A stretch of 64,000 nucleotides of DNA from assembly GCA_015061295.1 (NCBI GenBank), contig SUWU01000007.1, forward strand, positions 1-64,000. The letters are read 5' to 3'. Made by a program: the position numbers and the translations under genes. This document shows, one piece after another, positions 1 to 7,556 of the stretch (position 1 is the stretch's first letter; each line of letters opens with the position of its first letter). This stretch comes from Lentimicrobiaceae bacterium (GTDB taxonomy: Bacteria; Bacteroidota; Bacteroidia; Bacteroidales; F082). The notes under the pieces are model-generated. The model ran no database searches and had not been told where the DNA came from. It was given only the letters and a program-made list of their open reading frames with translations.

Positions 1-81
1 GCTGATAGATCTAAAGGAGCGACCTTCCTTAAGCATCGCCATGTATTTGAGCAATGCTTCACGATCATGTTTTTTACGCAT
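1..81 (-). CDS. Partial transposase OrfA-like protein (N-terminus only)
   Basis: The minus frame starts with ATG at 81 and stays open to the edge for 27 codons. The peptide is basic and then helical (MRKKHDREALLKYM, then EGRSFRSIS), which fits the first helices of a helix-turn-helix domain of the kind that opens IS3-family OrfA. It sits 41 bases inside the presumed IS terminus, the usual place for orfA. Too little is present to name the transposase, and the link to IS3 rests mainly on the terminal repeat. Confidence 0.45.
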   Translation of the reverse strand, partial: MRKKHDREALLKYMAMLKEGRSFRSIS

Positions 82-122
82 AATAAAACCCCAAAAGTTT
101 TTTGTCCAAACTTTTGGGGTCA
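1..122 (-). mobile_element. End of an IS3-family-like insertion sequence, cut by the window edge
   Basis: Read on the minus strand from 122, the sequence begins TGACCCCAAAAGTTTGGACA, which resembles the terminal inverted repeat of IS150-group IS3 elements. Two perfect 13-base arms (88-100 and 108-120) with a 7-base loop form a hairpin just inside the end. A reading frame starting at 81 runs off the left edge. Only this end is in the window, so the second terminal repeat and the target duplication cannot be seen. The family assignment is from memory of the repeat pattern. Confidence 0.55.
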
Positions 123-250
123 CTTCACGATAGCGAAAAAATTAAACAATATATCGTTGATGCGTCTTTTTAATTTATAATTGTATTTATTAAAAATAAT
201 TTTGATTTATTATCGTTTTCTATTTATCATTAACTAAAAAATAACAAAAG

Positions 251-634
251 ATGAAAAGAACTATTTTTATTATTACAGCTATTTTTATGATGGCGTTTGC
301 CTCATGCGATTCAAAGAAAGAAATTAAATCTATTAAATCCAATGAGTTCCGTACAGAGATAATGACACCTGATATTCAACTCGTTGATGTTAGAGTTCCA
401 GAGGCTTTTAATGAAGGACATATTCCAGGAGCTAAGAATTTGGATTTCACTTCAGAGCATTTTGACGATATGATGAAACAATTGGATAAGAAGAATCCTG
501 TCGCTGTCTATTGTCGTGGCGGTCGTCAGAGCATGGAAGCTGCAGAGAAACTTCAAGACGCAGGTTTTGTAGTCATTCACTTGGATGGAGGTATCCTTAC
601 CTGGGACGGAGAAGTGGAGACAATTGGCAATTAG
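251..634 (+). CDS. Rhodanese-like domain lipoprotein
   Basis: This is a 127-residue protein with a lipoprotein signal: hydrophobic residues 4-16 and lipobox FASC with Cys19. A single rhodanese domain follows. It shows the DVR motif near 46, the GHIPGAKN loop near 56 and the active-site loop VYCRGGRQS with Cys88, so the sulfur-carrying Cys is present. Envelope-anchored rhodaneses of this size probably move sulfane sulfur or act in thiol redox chemistry in the periplasm; the substrate cannot be told. A possible -7 box TAATTTTG lies at 197-204. The last codons and the TAG stop lie inside a CAATTAG-type heptamer array (621-655). Confidence 0.85.
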   Translation: MKRTIFIITAIFMMAFASCDSKKEIKSIKSNEFRTEIMTPDIQLVDVRVPEAFNEGHIPGAKNLDFTSEHFDDMMKQLDKKNPVAVYCRGGRQSMEAAEKLQDAGFVVIHLDGGILTWDGEVETIGN

Positions 635-655
635 CAATTAGCAATTAACAATGAC
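621..655. repeat. Heptanucleotide array (CAATTRR units)
   Basis: Five consecutive 7-base units: CAATTGG, CAATTAG, CAATTAG, CAATTAA and CAATGAC. The array begins inside the rhodanese gene and contributes its TAG stop (632-634). It then grades into GACAATGACAATGA-type sequence up to about 671. Confidence 0.8.
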
Positions 656-707
656 TTTTGACAATGACAATGAAGAATTTTTAGTTAATAGTTTATAGTT
701 AATAGTT

Positions 708-746
708 GACTTGTGGTCTTGTTGACATAAAAAAAAGTCATTGTCA
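708..746. repeat. 39-base direct repeat, copy 1
   Basis: The stretch starts GACTTGTGGTCTTGTTGAC, followed by an A-tract and GTCATTGTCA. It recurs at 4324-4361 with one substitution and one missing A. Both copies lie a short distance upstream of a gene start and about 28 bases before a TATCTTT-type -7 box. The pair flanks the PEGA gene and the SDR gene. Confidence 0.85.
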
Positions 747-771
747 GTGTCAATTGTCATCGTCTTTTTCA

Positions 772-779
772 TATCTTTA
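772..779 (+). promoter_or_regulatory. Putative -7 box for the PEGA-repeat gene
   Basis: TATCTTTA matches the Bacteroidetes -7 element TAnnTTTG except for the last base. It lies 24 bases before the ATG at 804. This argues against the earlier in-frame ATG at 741, which would be upstream of the transcript start. The 736-763 stretch just upstream is made of GTCATTGTC-like repeats. Confidence 0.5.
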
Positions 780-803
780 TCGCTTAAAAAAATGATAAAT
801 GAT

Positions 804-3173
804 ATGAAAAGACTTTTTCTTATATTATTGATATTCGTGTCGTTGGATGTTGTCGCGCAGAATGATTATTTTAAAATTAAAGAAGGTTCCTTCACTCATA
901 TAGAAGGAGCGGTGATGGATGATGCTAAGGAGCATACCGATGTTGACAACAAGCCGATGGCGTTGTTTAAGATATCAACAGAGAATATCAATGATGAGGA
1001 ACGCCATAAATTGTATTTCACAGGTAACAGAGTTACTGAGATTAGCGATAAAGTCTATAAGACAGGCTCTGTTTGGATATATGTCACAGCGGAACATTCT
1101 GACTTCCTTGAGATAAGACATCCCGATTATGGCGTCACTCGATTCTATTTCCCAGAGAGCCTCTGCGACTTCTGTACCTACGAGATGGTGCTTCAATACA
1201 TCGACCCTACGCCTGCGGTGGAGACGGGCTTCCTCGCAGTAAGCACAGAACCTAATGAAGCCGATGTTTATGTTGACGGAAAAAGTTATGGTAAGACTAC
1301 AGCTTTCATCACCGACCTCGCGGAAGGTTCTCATACTTTGAAACTTGAGAAACAAGGCTACGTGACGCTGACAAAGTCTATCAATATTGTTAAAGGCGAG
1401 ACCCTGAAACTTAACGAGACCTTGCAGACTGTCAGCTCGCAGAAGACATATCTCATTGTGAAAGCCGACCAACAAGAAGCACTTATCTATATCGACGATG
1501 AGCCGATAAACACAGGCGAGGCTTCTAAGTCTGTCAATATAGGAACGACACACACCTATAAGATAGAATGTAATCTGTATCATGAAGAAAACGGTACTGT
1601 GACGGTGAATGAGAGAATGACGATAGAGAAGAAACTGCGTCCTAACTTCGGATATATAAATGTTTCGACCTCTCCAGAACAGGGCGCGAAGGTGTTCGTT
1701 GACGGAGATTATCTCGGCGTTTCTCCTATAAAGACCGACAAACTCGCAAGCGGTACGCATACCGTAAGAGTGATGAAAGACATGTATAAGATGAAGGAAC
1801 AGTCTTTTACTGTGACTGACGGACAAACGACCAACGCTAACGTGACGATGTCTGCTAACTTCGTGATGCTGACTGTGAACACTGACGCAGACGCAGACAT
1901 TTATGTTGATGAAGAATATAAAGGAAGAGGACGATGGACGGGGAGAGTATCTGAAGGACTTCATAACTTGGAAGCGAGGAAACAGAACCATAGAAGCAGT
2001 AAGACAAGCGTTGATTTAGTGTTAGGAGAAAACAAGACCATAGCCCTTGAAGCGCCGCAACCTATTTCGGGAAGCATAGACGTTAACAGCTCACCGATGA
2101 GCGCAGAGATTTATATTGATGGGAAACATTACGGACAGACACCGAACTATATTAATGAAATCTTGATAGGAACGCATACTCTGAAATTAGAGAAACAAGG
2201 CTGCGTCTCGATAACAAAGACCATAACGATAAAAGAAAACGAGACCTTGAATGTTAATGAAAAACTACAGACAGGAAAAGAGATAGTTATTAAGACTGAC
2301 AAGAGTGGCGACAAGGTTTATGTAGATAATAATTACGTAGGATTGTCACCTATAACCACAACTGTCGTCTTTGGCTCACATAATATCAAAGCAGAACGCG
2401 ACGGCAAGACAGTGAGCAAGGCGATAAATGTCTCTCAATATGGCGGAGACAATAGTGTGATGTTGACGTTTTCTTCTAACGAAACCTTCACTGTTAACGG
2501 CGTTAGTTTTACCATGATAAAAGTAGAAGGCGGCACATTCTCGATGGGTGCAACCTCAGAACAAGGCAGTGATGCTGACAGTGATGAAAAACCTGTACAT
2601 TCTGTTACGCTTTCAGATTATTACATTGGCGAGACAGAGGTGACACAGGAATTGTGGGAAGCTGTGATGGGAACTAATCCAAGTTATTTTAGAGGCTCGC
2701 AGAAACCTGTCGAGAGTGTGTCGTGGAACGACTGTAAGGAATTTATAACAAAGCTGAACCGTCTCACAGGCAAGAACTTCCGACTTCCAACGGAAGCAGA
2801 GTGGGAGTATGCAGCAAGAGGAGGCAACAAATCTAAGGGCTATAAATACAGCGGTAGCAACACAATAGGCAATGTAGCATGGTACAGTGGTAACAGTAGT
2901 TCTACAACTCATAACGTAAAGACAAAATTACCTAATGAACTCGGCATTTACGACATGAGCGGTAATGTATGGGAATGGTGTGAGGATTGGTATGGCAGTT
3001 ACAGTAGCGGTTCACAGACAAATCCAACAGGTCCTTCGTCGGGCTCTAACCGCGTGTATCGTGGCGGCAGCTGTTACTTCAATGCTTTGTACTGCCGCGT
3101 GTCTATTCGTATCTACAATAGTCCCAGCTACCGATACAACAATCTCGGCTTCCGCGTCGTCTGCCTTCCTTAG
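804..3173 (+). CDS. PEGA-repeat protein with C-terminal FGE/SUMF1-type domain
   Basis: A 789-residue exported protein; the signal peptide MKRLFLILLIFVSLDVVAQ sets the start at 804. After an N-terminal region come about six PEGA-type beta repeats (roughly residues 145-550), each with a core such as ADVYVDGKSYGKT or AKVFVDGDYLGVSP followed by a GTHT/GSHT turn. Residues about 560-789 form a formylglycine-generating-enzyme (SUMF1/EgtB/PvdO) fold, with GGTFSMG, TEVTQELWEAVMG, RLPTEAEWEYAARGG, MSGNVWEWCEDW and a terminal LGFRVV. Of the two FGE cysteines, only the second appears conserved (Cys764); the first position is Phe, with Cys757 two residues earlier. Formylglycine synthesis is therefore unlikely, and a binding or scaffold role outside the inner membrane is more plausible. 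Repeats 1 and 5 are near copies (HTLKLEKQG). Downstream is a long low-complexity spacer. Confidence 0.85.
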   Translation: MKRLFLILLIFVSLDVVAQNDYFKIKEGSFTHIEGAVMDDAKEHTDVDNKPMALFKISTENINDEERHKLYFTGNRVTEISDKVYKTGSVWIYVTAEHSDFLEIRHPDYGVTRFYFPESLCDFCTYEMVLQYIDPTPAVETGFLAVSTEPNEADVYVDGKSYGKTTAFITDLAEGSHTLKLEKQGYVTLTKSINIVKGETLKLNETLQTVSSQKTYLIVKADQQEALIYIDDEPINTGEASKSVNIGTTHTYKIECNLYHEENGTVTVNERMTIEKKLRPNFGYINVSTSPEQGAKVFVDGDYLGVSPIKTDKLASGTHTVRVMKDMYKMKEQSFTVTDGQTTNANVTMSANFVMLTVNTDADADIYVDEEYKGRGRWTGRVSEGLHNLEARKQNHRSSKTSVDLVLGENKTIALEAPQPISGSIDVNSSPMSAEIYIDGKHYGQTPNYINEILIGTHTLKLEKQGCVSITKTITIKENETLNVNEKLQTGKEIVIKTDKSGDKVYVDNNYVGLSPITTTVVFGSHNIKAERDGKTVSKAINVSQYGGDNSVMLTFSSNETFTVNGVSFTMIKVEGGTFSMGATSEQGSDADSDEKPVHSVTLSDYYIGETEVTQELWEAVMGTNPSYFRGSQKPVESVSWNDCKEFITKLNRLTGKNFRLPTEAEWEYAARGGNKSKGYKYSGSNTIGNVAWYSGNSSSTTHNVKTKLPNELGIYDMSGNVWEWCEDWYGSYSSGSQTNPTGPSSGSNRVYRGGSCYFNALYCRVSIRIYNSPSYRYNNLGFRVVCLP

Positions 3174-3207
3174 TTAACACTGTAATCCTGCCTGAAATGT
3201 ATGCCCA

Positions 3208-3331
3208 CGTCATCGTCATTGTTCAATGTCATCGTCATTGTTCAATGTCATTGTCATCGTCATCGTTCAATGTCATCGTTCATCGTCATTGTCATTGTCA
3301 TCGTCAATGTCATCGTCATCGTCATTGTTCT
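3208..3331. repeat. Low-complexity GTCATC/GTCATT/GTTCAAT array
   Basis: About 120 bases made almost entirely of GTCATC, GTCATT and GTTCAAT words in irregular order, with no open frame that looks like a protein. The same words occur at 649-671 and 736-763 on the other side of the PEGA gene. It fills most of the 264-base spacer between the PEGA gene and the SDR gene. Confidence 0.8.
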
Positions 3332-3372
3332 GTCGCGCCTACGGAGCTTTTTTATAATCAGAGAATCCTTGT

Positions 3373-3423
3373 AGAGACATATCAATGCTACCTTAAAAAA
3401 TAAACAAACATCGATGCGTCTTT
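3373..3423. repeat. Imperfect inverted repeat, AGAGAC..GCGTCT family, copy 2
   Basis: Arms at 3373-3387 (AGAGACATATCAATG) and 3409-3423 (CATCGATGCGTCTTT) can pair over 15 positions if G-U pairs are allowed, around a 21-base loop. The same arm sequence appears in a nearly perfect hairpin at 36043-36092 and as a half-copy at 153-170. It sits just beyond the 3' end of the SDR gene and could also serve as its transcript end. Confidence 0.6.
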
Positions 3424-3437
3424 TTATGCGCCAACAG

Positions 3438-4199
3438 CTAAGGTCTCAATCCAGAGCCTCCTTGTAGTGTGATCGTCTCTCCCGTGACATAGGAGGCGTC
3501 ATCGGAGGCGAGGAAGACTGCCACTCTTCCGATGTCTTCCATCGGGTCGGCGAAACGTCCGAGAGGAATGCCTTGTATGGTCTTCGCATATAACTCTGGA
3601 TATGCTTCTTTCCATTCGCTGAGACTCTCTGTCATAGCAAGAGGTGCAATCATATTAACCCTGACGCCATCAGGACCCCATTCTGTTGCAGCAACTCTCG
3701 AAAGTCCTCTGATGCCTTCTTTGGCAGCTCCATAAGAACTCTGTCCAGGCTTGCCATACATGCCGGCTCCCGATGCGAAATTGATAACGGAGCCTTTGCT
3801 TTCTTTAAGATATGGAAAAGCTTCTCGCATATAGAAAAACGTGGCATAAAGTCCCGAGTTGATGGCTAAATCAAAGTCTTCTTTGCTATGTTCTATGAGC
3901 GATAATCCCGACTTGGAAGCCTGTGCGTTATTTATCAAAGTGTTTATCTTGCCAAAAGTCTCTACCGTCTTAGCAATGACTTCTTTTATCTTGTTTTCAT
4001 CGGCTCCATCAGCAGCTAAAGCTAATACCTTCACTCCGTAAGTCTCTTCTAATCTCTTCTTGGCTTCTAACAATCTGCCTTCGTTTCTTCCCGTAATTAC
4101 TAAATTTGAGCCTTCTCTCGCAAAAGCTTGTGCCATCCCAAATCCTATCCCTTTACCACCACCAGTTATTATCGTTACGTTATCTTGTAGTCTTTTCAT
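3438..4199 (-). CDS. SDR-family NAD(P)-dependent oxidoreductase
   Basis: A 253-residue classical short-chain dehydrogenase. The Rossmann nucleotide loop TGGGKGIG is at about 12-19. The NNAG motif is altered to NNAQ, the catalytic Ser lies in FASGAG near 142, and YGAAK supplies the Tyr-Lys pair near 155-159. The C-terminal SYVTGETITLQGGSG is typical of the glucose-1-dehydrogenase/FabG-like group. It probably reduces a carbonyl or oxidises an alcohol in the cytoplasm; the substrate is unknown. An ATG eight codons upstream (4223) is possible but lies almost on the expected transcript start: a -7 box TATCTTTG is at 4239-4232, with a TTTG 21 bases further up. It stands alone as a transcription unit. 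Confidence 0.85.
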   Translation of the reverse strand: MKRLQDNVTIITGGGKGIGFGMAQAFAREGSNLVITGRNEGRLLEAKKRLEETYGVKVLALAADGADENKIKEVIAKTVETFGKINTLINNAQASKSGLSLIEHSKEDFDLAINSGLYATFFYMREAFPYLKESKGSVINFASGAGMYGKPGQSSYGAAKEGIRGLSRVAATEWGPDGVRVNMIAPLAMTESLSEWKEAYPELYAKTIQGIPLGRFADPMEDIGRVAVFLASDDASYVTGETITLQGGSGLRP

Positions 4200-4231
4200 A
4201 GTATTTATTTTTATTTCATTCATTAACGTTG

Positions 4232-4264
4232 CAAAGATAGCTTTGTTTATGTGAATTTGTCAAA
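4232..4264 (-). promoter_or_regulatory. Promoter of the SDR gene
   Basis: On the minus strand, TTTG (4264-4261) is followed after 21 bases by TATCTTTG (4239-4232), close to the Bacteroidetes consensus. Expected transcription start is near 4227, about 28 bases before the chosen ATG. Confidence 0.55.
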
Positions 4265-4323
4265 ACGATAATCTCGATATGATAATCGATTATGTTTATT
4301 AAAGACGCAAAGACACTGATACA

Positions 4324-4361
4324 GACTTGTGGTCTTGTTGACTTAAAAAAAGTCATTGTCA
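4324..4361. repeat. 39-base direct repeat, copy 2
   Basis: A near copy of 708-746: GACTTGTGGTCTTGTTGAC, then an A-tract and GTCATTGTCA. It lies immediately upstream of the promoter of the acyl-activating fusion gene. Confidence 0.85.
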
Positions 4362-4386
4362 TAGTCAAAAGTCAGAGTAATTTTAT

Positions 4387-4394
4387 TATCTTTG
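4387..4394 (+). promoter_or_regulatory. Putative -7 box for the acyl-ACP synthetase fusion gene
   Basis: TATCTTTG is a perfect TAnnTTTG element, 24 bases before the ATG at 4419. A TTG codon in frame with the gene lies inside this box (4392), so it cannot be the start. No -33 element sits at the usual spacing; the nearest TTG, in the repeat, is 28 bases away. Confidence 0.5.
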
Positions 4395-4418
4395 CGAGAT
4401 ATTGAAAACTTATTGAAA

Positions 4419-6902
4419 ATGCTTATATCGAAAAAGGATAAGTTTGCCATCACTTTTAAAGATGACAAATATACATACGAGCAACTTCTCAGATACTCGC
4501 AACTTTATGCTGACAAATTCTCGTCAGAGTCGCAACCAGAAAAGATATTGATATGTGCACAGAACTCGCCTGAATGGTGTTTTGCATTCTATGGTGCCAT
4601 GCGTTGTAAGTCGATAGTCGTTCCTTTAGATGCTCAATCGACAAAGAAAGAGATAGAATATGTTATCAACGACTGCCGTCCCGACATCGTCTTTATCTCT
4701 GACGATAAGAAGGAAATGTTTGCTGATCTCAATCTTCAGAATGCACGTCTCATGACAAAAGATGATGTAGTTCTTTCTGATGATGATAATATTCCAGCCA
4801 CAGATATTCCTCTTGGAAATCTCGATGATACCATGTTGATAAACTACACTTCAGGTACTACGGGGAATCCTAAGGGCGTGATGCTTTCTTTTAAAAACGT
4901 GATGTTTAATGTCGATTCTGTGAGTAAGCAGGTGCCTATTTATCAGGAGGACAGCAATGTTATGGTGCTTCTGCCATTGCATCATATACTTCCACTTCTT
5001 GGCAGTCTTGTAGCTCCTCTTTATATGGGTGGCACGCTTCATATAGCAGAGGCTATGAATGCCGAGTCTATCATCAAGACTCTCAACGCAGGAAAAGTAT
5101 CTATCATAATAGGTGTGCCTCGTCTCTATGATATGCTCGTTAAAGGTGTCATGAATAAGATTAACGCTTCATTCGTGACACGTTTGCTTTATAAGATAAC
5201 GAAACTCATCGGCAGCGACGCTGTTTCAAAGGTGATATTCAGTAGCGTCCATAAGAAATTTGGCGGTCATCTGAAATATCTTGTCTCAGGAGGCGCGGCT
5301 CTTTCTATAGAGACAGCAACGATTCTGAAAACGTTGGGTCTCTATGTCCTTGAAGGCTACGGCATGACAGAGACAGCTCCTATGATTTCATTCACTCGTC
5401 CAGGCAGACGTAAAGTAGGTTATGCTGGCGAGCTTCTTCCTAATATTGAAGTCAAGATAGCCGAAAACGGCGAGATTCTCGTCAAAGGCGACAACGTGAT
5501 GAAAGGTTATTACAAACGCGAAGAAGAGACGTCTCAAATCGTGAAAGACGGCTGGCTTCACACTGGCGACATGGGAATATTGGATAAGTACGGACTAAAG
5601 ATAACAGGTCGTATTAAAGAGATTATCGTTACTTCTAACGGTAAGAATATCAATCCTGAATTGTTGGAGAAAGAGTTCCTGAGTGAAAGTAAATACGTAC
5701 AAGAGATAGGTATCTTCTTGAGCGGCGATATCCTTCATGCAGCGATAAGACCAGAGATGACTGCTGTCAGACAGAGCTCTTTAGATGATATGGACGCATT
5801 GATTAAAAACGAAGTGGAACGTTTCAATGCCGAACAACCTCAATATAAGCGTATAAAGCAATATCATATCATGTCGGAGGAACTTCCTAAGACACGACTC
5901 GGTAAGGTGCAGCGTTTCCTCCTTCCTCATATGATAGATAAACCTAAAACAAATAATGTCCAAGAGTCGTTGGAAGGCAAGAGCGAAGTGTATAAGATGT
6001 TAAAATCTTTCGTAGAAGAAGAAACGAAAATGATTGCCAACGAAAACGACCATTTTGAAATAGACCTCTCTATGGACTCTCTGAGTAAGGTATCTCTGCT
6101 CGCTTATATAGAAAATACCTTCGGTATCAATATGAATGAGGAACAGATAGAGAATCTTAACACTCTCGCAAAACTCACTGATTATATCGAAAATAATGAG
6201 CATACATTCAATACAACGACAATAACTTGGAAAGATATCCTCGCTACTAAAGTCGATGTTAAATTAGAGAAACCTGGTATAACGCATTGGGCTACAAATG
6301 TATTCACAAAAGTGCTGTTCTCAATATGTTATCGTTTTAGATTTAAAGGTAATAGAAACCTTCCTAAGAGTCCTTGTATCATTGTGGCGAACCATCGTTG
6401 TGCAATAGATGGATTCTTAATTACTTATAACTTCTCTCATAAGACAAATAAAGACATCTTCTTCTTCGCAAAAGAGAAACATTGGAGAACTAAATTCGCT
6501 CAGTTCTTTGCAAGAAAGAATAATATTATCTTGATGGATATTAACAAAAACGTACGTCAGTCGTTGCAAGAGATGTGCGCCGTCTTGAAGAAAGGAAAGA
6601 ATATCGTGATATTCCCTGAAGGAACACGTTCTCGCGATAATAAGATGAAGAAGTTTAAAGAGACTTTCGCTATATTGAGTAAAGAACTGAATGTCCCTGT
6701 CATTCCTGTCGCTATCACTGGCTCAGAATCAGCTTGTTATGGAGGAAGTATCATTCCTAAGTTCTGGAAGAAAATCGATATTGAAGTCATGGAACCTATG
6801 CTGCCTGCTAAAGACCAGACCGCAGAAAGCTTCAGAGACAAGATCGCAGCGATGATAGAAAAACACCTCGTTGATAATGTGAAATTAACAGTTAACAATT
6901 AA
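4419..6902 (+). CDS. Fusion of acyl-activating enzyme, acyl carrier domain and PlsC-type acyltransferase
   Basis: An 827-residue three-part enzyme. Residues about 1-520 are an ANL adenylation domain, with phosphate loop TSGTTGNPKG near 143, YGMTETAP near 313 and the GWLHTGDMG / GRIKEIIVTSNGKNINP region. Residues about 530-600 resemble an acyl carrier domain, with the phosphopantetheine site in SMDSL (Ser553). Residues about 630-827 are a PlsC (1-acylglycerol-3-phosphate acyltransferase) domain: NHRCAIDG gives the HX4D motif near 659 and FPEGTRSR is near 731. It probably activates free fatty acids, loads the built-in carrier and transfers the acyl group to a lysophospholipid, like an Aas protein carrying its own ACP. 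The terminal TVNN and the stop lie in an AATTAAC heptamer array. Confidence 0.85.
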   Translation: MLISKKDKFAITFKDDKYTYEQLLRYSQLYADKFSSESQPEKILICAQNSPEWCFAFYGAMRCKSIVVPLDAQSTKKEIEYVINDCRPDIVFISDDKKEMFADLNLQNARLMTKDDVVLSDDDNIPATDIPLGNLDDTMLINYTSGTTGNPKGVMLSFKNVMFNVDSVSKQVPIYQEDSNVMVLLPLHHILPLLGSLVAPLYMGGTLHIAEAMNAESIIKTLNAGKVSIIIGVPRLYDMLVKGVMNKINASFVTRLLYKITKLIGSDAVSKVIFSSVHKKFGGHLKYLVSGGAALSIETATILKTLGLYVLEGYGMTETAPMISFTRPGRRKVGYAGELLPNIEVKIAENGEILVKGDNVMKGYYKREEETSQIVKDGWLHTGDMGILDKYGLKITGRIKEIIVTSNGKNINPELLEKEFLSESKYVQEIGIFLSGDILHAAIRPEMTAVRQSSLDDMDALIKNEVERFNAEQPQYKRIKQYHIMSEELPKTRLGKVQRFLLPHMIDKPKTNNVQESLEGKSEVYKMLKSFVEEETKMIANENDHFEIDLSMDSLSKVSLLAYIENTFGINMNEEQIENLNTLAKLTDYIENNEHTFNTTTITWKDILATKVDVKLEKPGITHWATNVFTKVLFSICYRFRFKGNRNLPKSPCIIVANHRCAIDGFLITYNFSHKTNKDIFFFAKEKHWRTKFAQFFARKNNIILMDINKNVRQSLQEMCAVLKKGKNIVIFPEGTRSRDNKMKKFKETFAILSKELNVPVIPVAITGSESACYGGSIIPKFWKKIDIEVMEPMLPAKDQTAESFRDKIAAMIEKHLVDNVKLTVNN

Positions 6903-6910
6903 CAATTAAC
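6883..6910. repeat. Heptanucleotide array (AATTAAC units)
   Basis: Four units: AATTAAC, AGTTAAC, AATTAAC, AATTAAC. The last five residues of the acyltransferase fusion and its TAA stop (6900-6902) are encoded within the array. Confidence 0.8.
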
Positions 6911-6946
6911 AAGGTTATTGACATTAGACTTTAGACATAATAAGAA

Positions 6947-7552
6947 ATGATTAAGAATATAATTTTCGATTTCGGAGGCGTGCTAGTGGATTGGAATCCG
7001 CATTATCTCTTTGATGCTTATTTTAATGATGAAGAGAAATGTAATTATTTCATCGAGAACGTTTGTAACACAGAGTGGAACTCTCAGATGGATAAAGGTA
7101 AGCCCTTTGAAGTAGCTGTCAGAGAGCGAATAGAACAATATCCAGAATTTGAAGAAGCTATAAGATTATATCAAAGCGAATGGATGAAAACGATGGGAGA
7201 GGAGATACCTGGAATGTATGAGCTGATAAAATCTCTCAAAGAAAACGGATTTCCAATAATCTATGGATTGACAAATTGGTCGGCAGAGACATTTCCTCCA
7301 GTACGTGAAAAATATAAAATTTTTTCACTGATAGATCATATCGTTTGTTCTGGCGAAGAGAAACTCTTGAAACCAGATCCTAAGATTTATCAGACATTAT
7401 TGGAACGCTATAATCTTAAAGCAGAAGAGTCTGTCTTCATCGATGATAATGTCAATAATGTAAAAGGCGCGATTGATATGGGAATGAAATCCATAAGATT
7501 CGTCAACGCGGAACAACTACAAGAAGATTTGAATGAATTATTAAACAAATGA
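6947..7552 (+). CDS. HAD-family phosphatase (YihX-like)
   Basis: A 201-residue HAD subfamily IA hydrolase. Motif I is DFGGVLVDWN near residue 8; the usual second Asp of DxD is replaced by Gly, as in YihX-like members. Motif II is the Thr of GLTNWS, motif III the Lys of LKPDPKIY, and motif IV FIDDNVNNV. The helical cap between motifs I and II fits the alpha-D-glucose-1-phosphatase-like group. It probably removes phosphate from a small sugar or nucleotide phosphate in the cytoplasm. It is the first of three closely packed genes (gaps of 4 and 1 bases), so it is likely cotranscribed with the small unknown gene and the exonuclease. Confidence 0.85.
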   Translation: MIKNIIFDFGGVLVDWNPHYLFDAYFNDEEKCNYFIENVCNTEWNSQMDKGKPFEVAVRERIEQYPEFEEAIRLYQSEWMKTMGEEIPGMYELIKSLKENGFPIIYGLTNWSAETFPPVREKYKIFSLIDHIVCSGEEKLLKPDPKIYQTLLERYNLKAEESVFIDDNVNNVKGAIDMGMKSIRFVNAEQLQEDLNELLNK

Positions 7553-7556
7553 TTAT

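Noticed and set aside
741-803. Earlier ATG for the PEGA protein
   Set aside because: It is upstream of the TATCTTTA box and would place 21 residues in front of a perfect signal peptide.
975-1991. A 338-codon frame on the minus strand inside the PEGA gene
   Set aside because: The plus-strand frame has clear domains and a signal peptide; the minus frame is biased, Cys/Val/Arg-rich and matches nothing.
804-3173. Sulfatase-activating formylglycine-generating enzyme
   Set aside because: One of the two catalytic cysteines is not in its place, and no aryl sulfatase gene is adjacent.
3197-3403. A frame with many His, Cys and Val residues in the GTCATC array
   Set aside because: The composition comes from the low-complexity repeat, with no start context or family pattern.
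4392-4418. TTG start for the acyl-activating fusion, giving 9 more residues
   Set aside because: The codon lies inside the TATCTTTG -7 box, so it would not be transcribed as an mRNA start.
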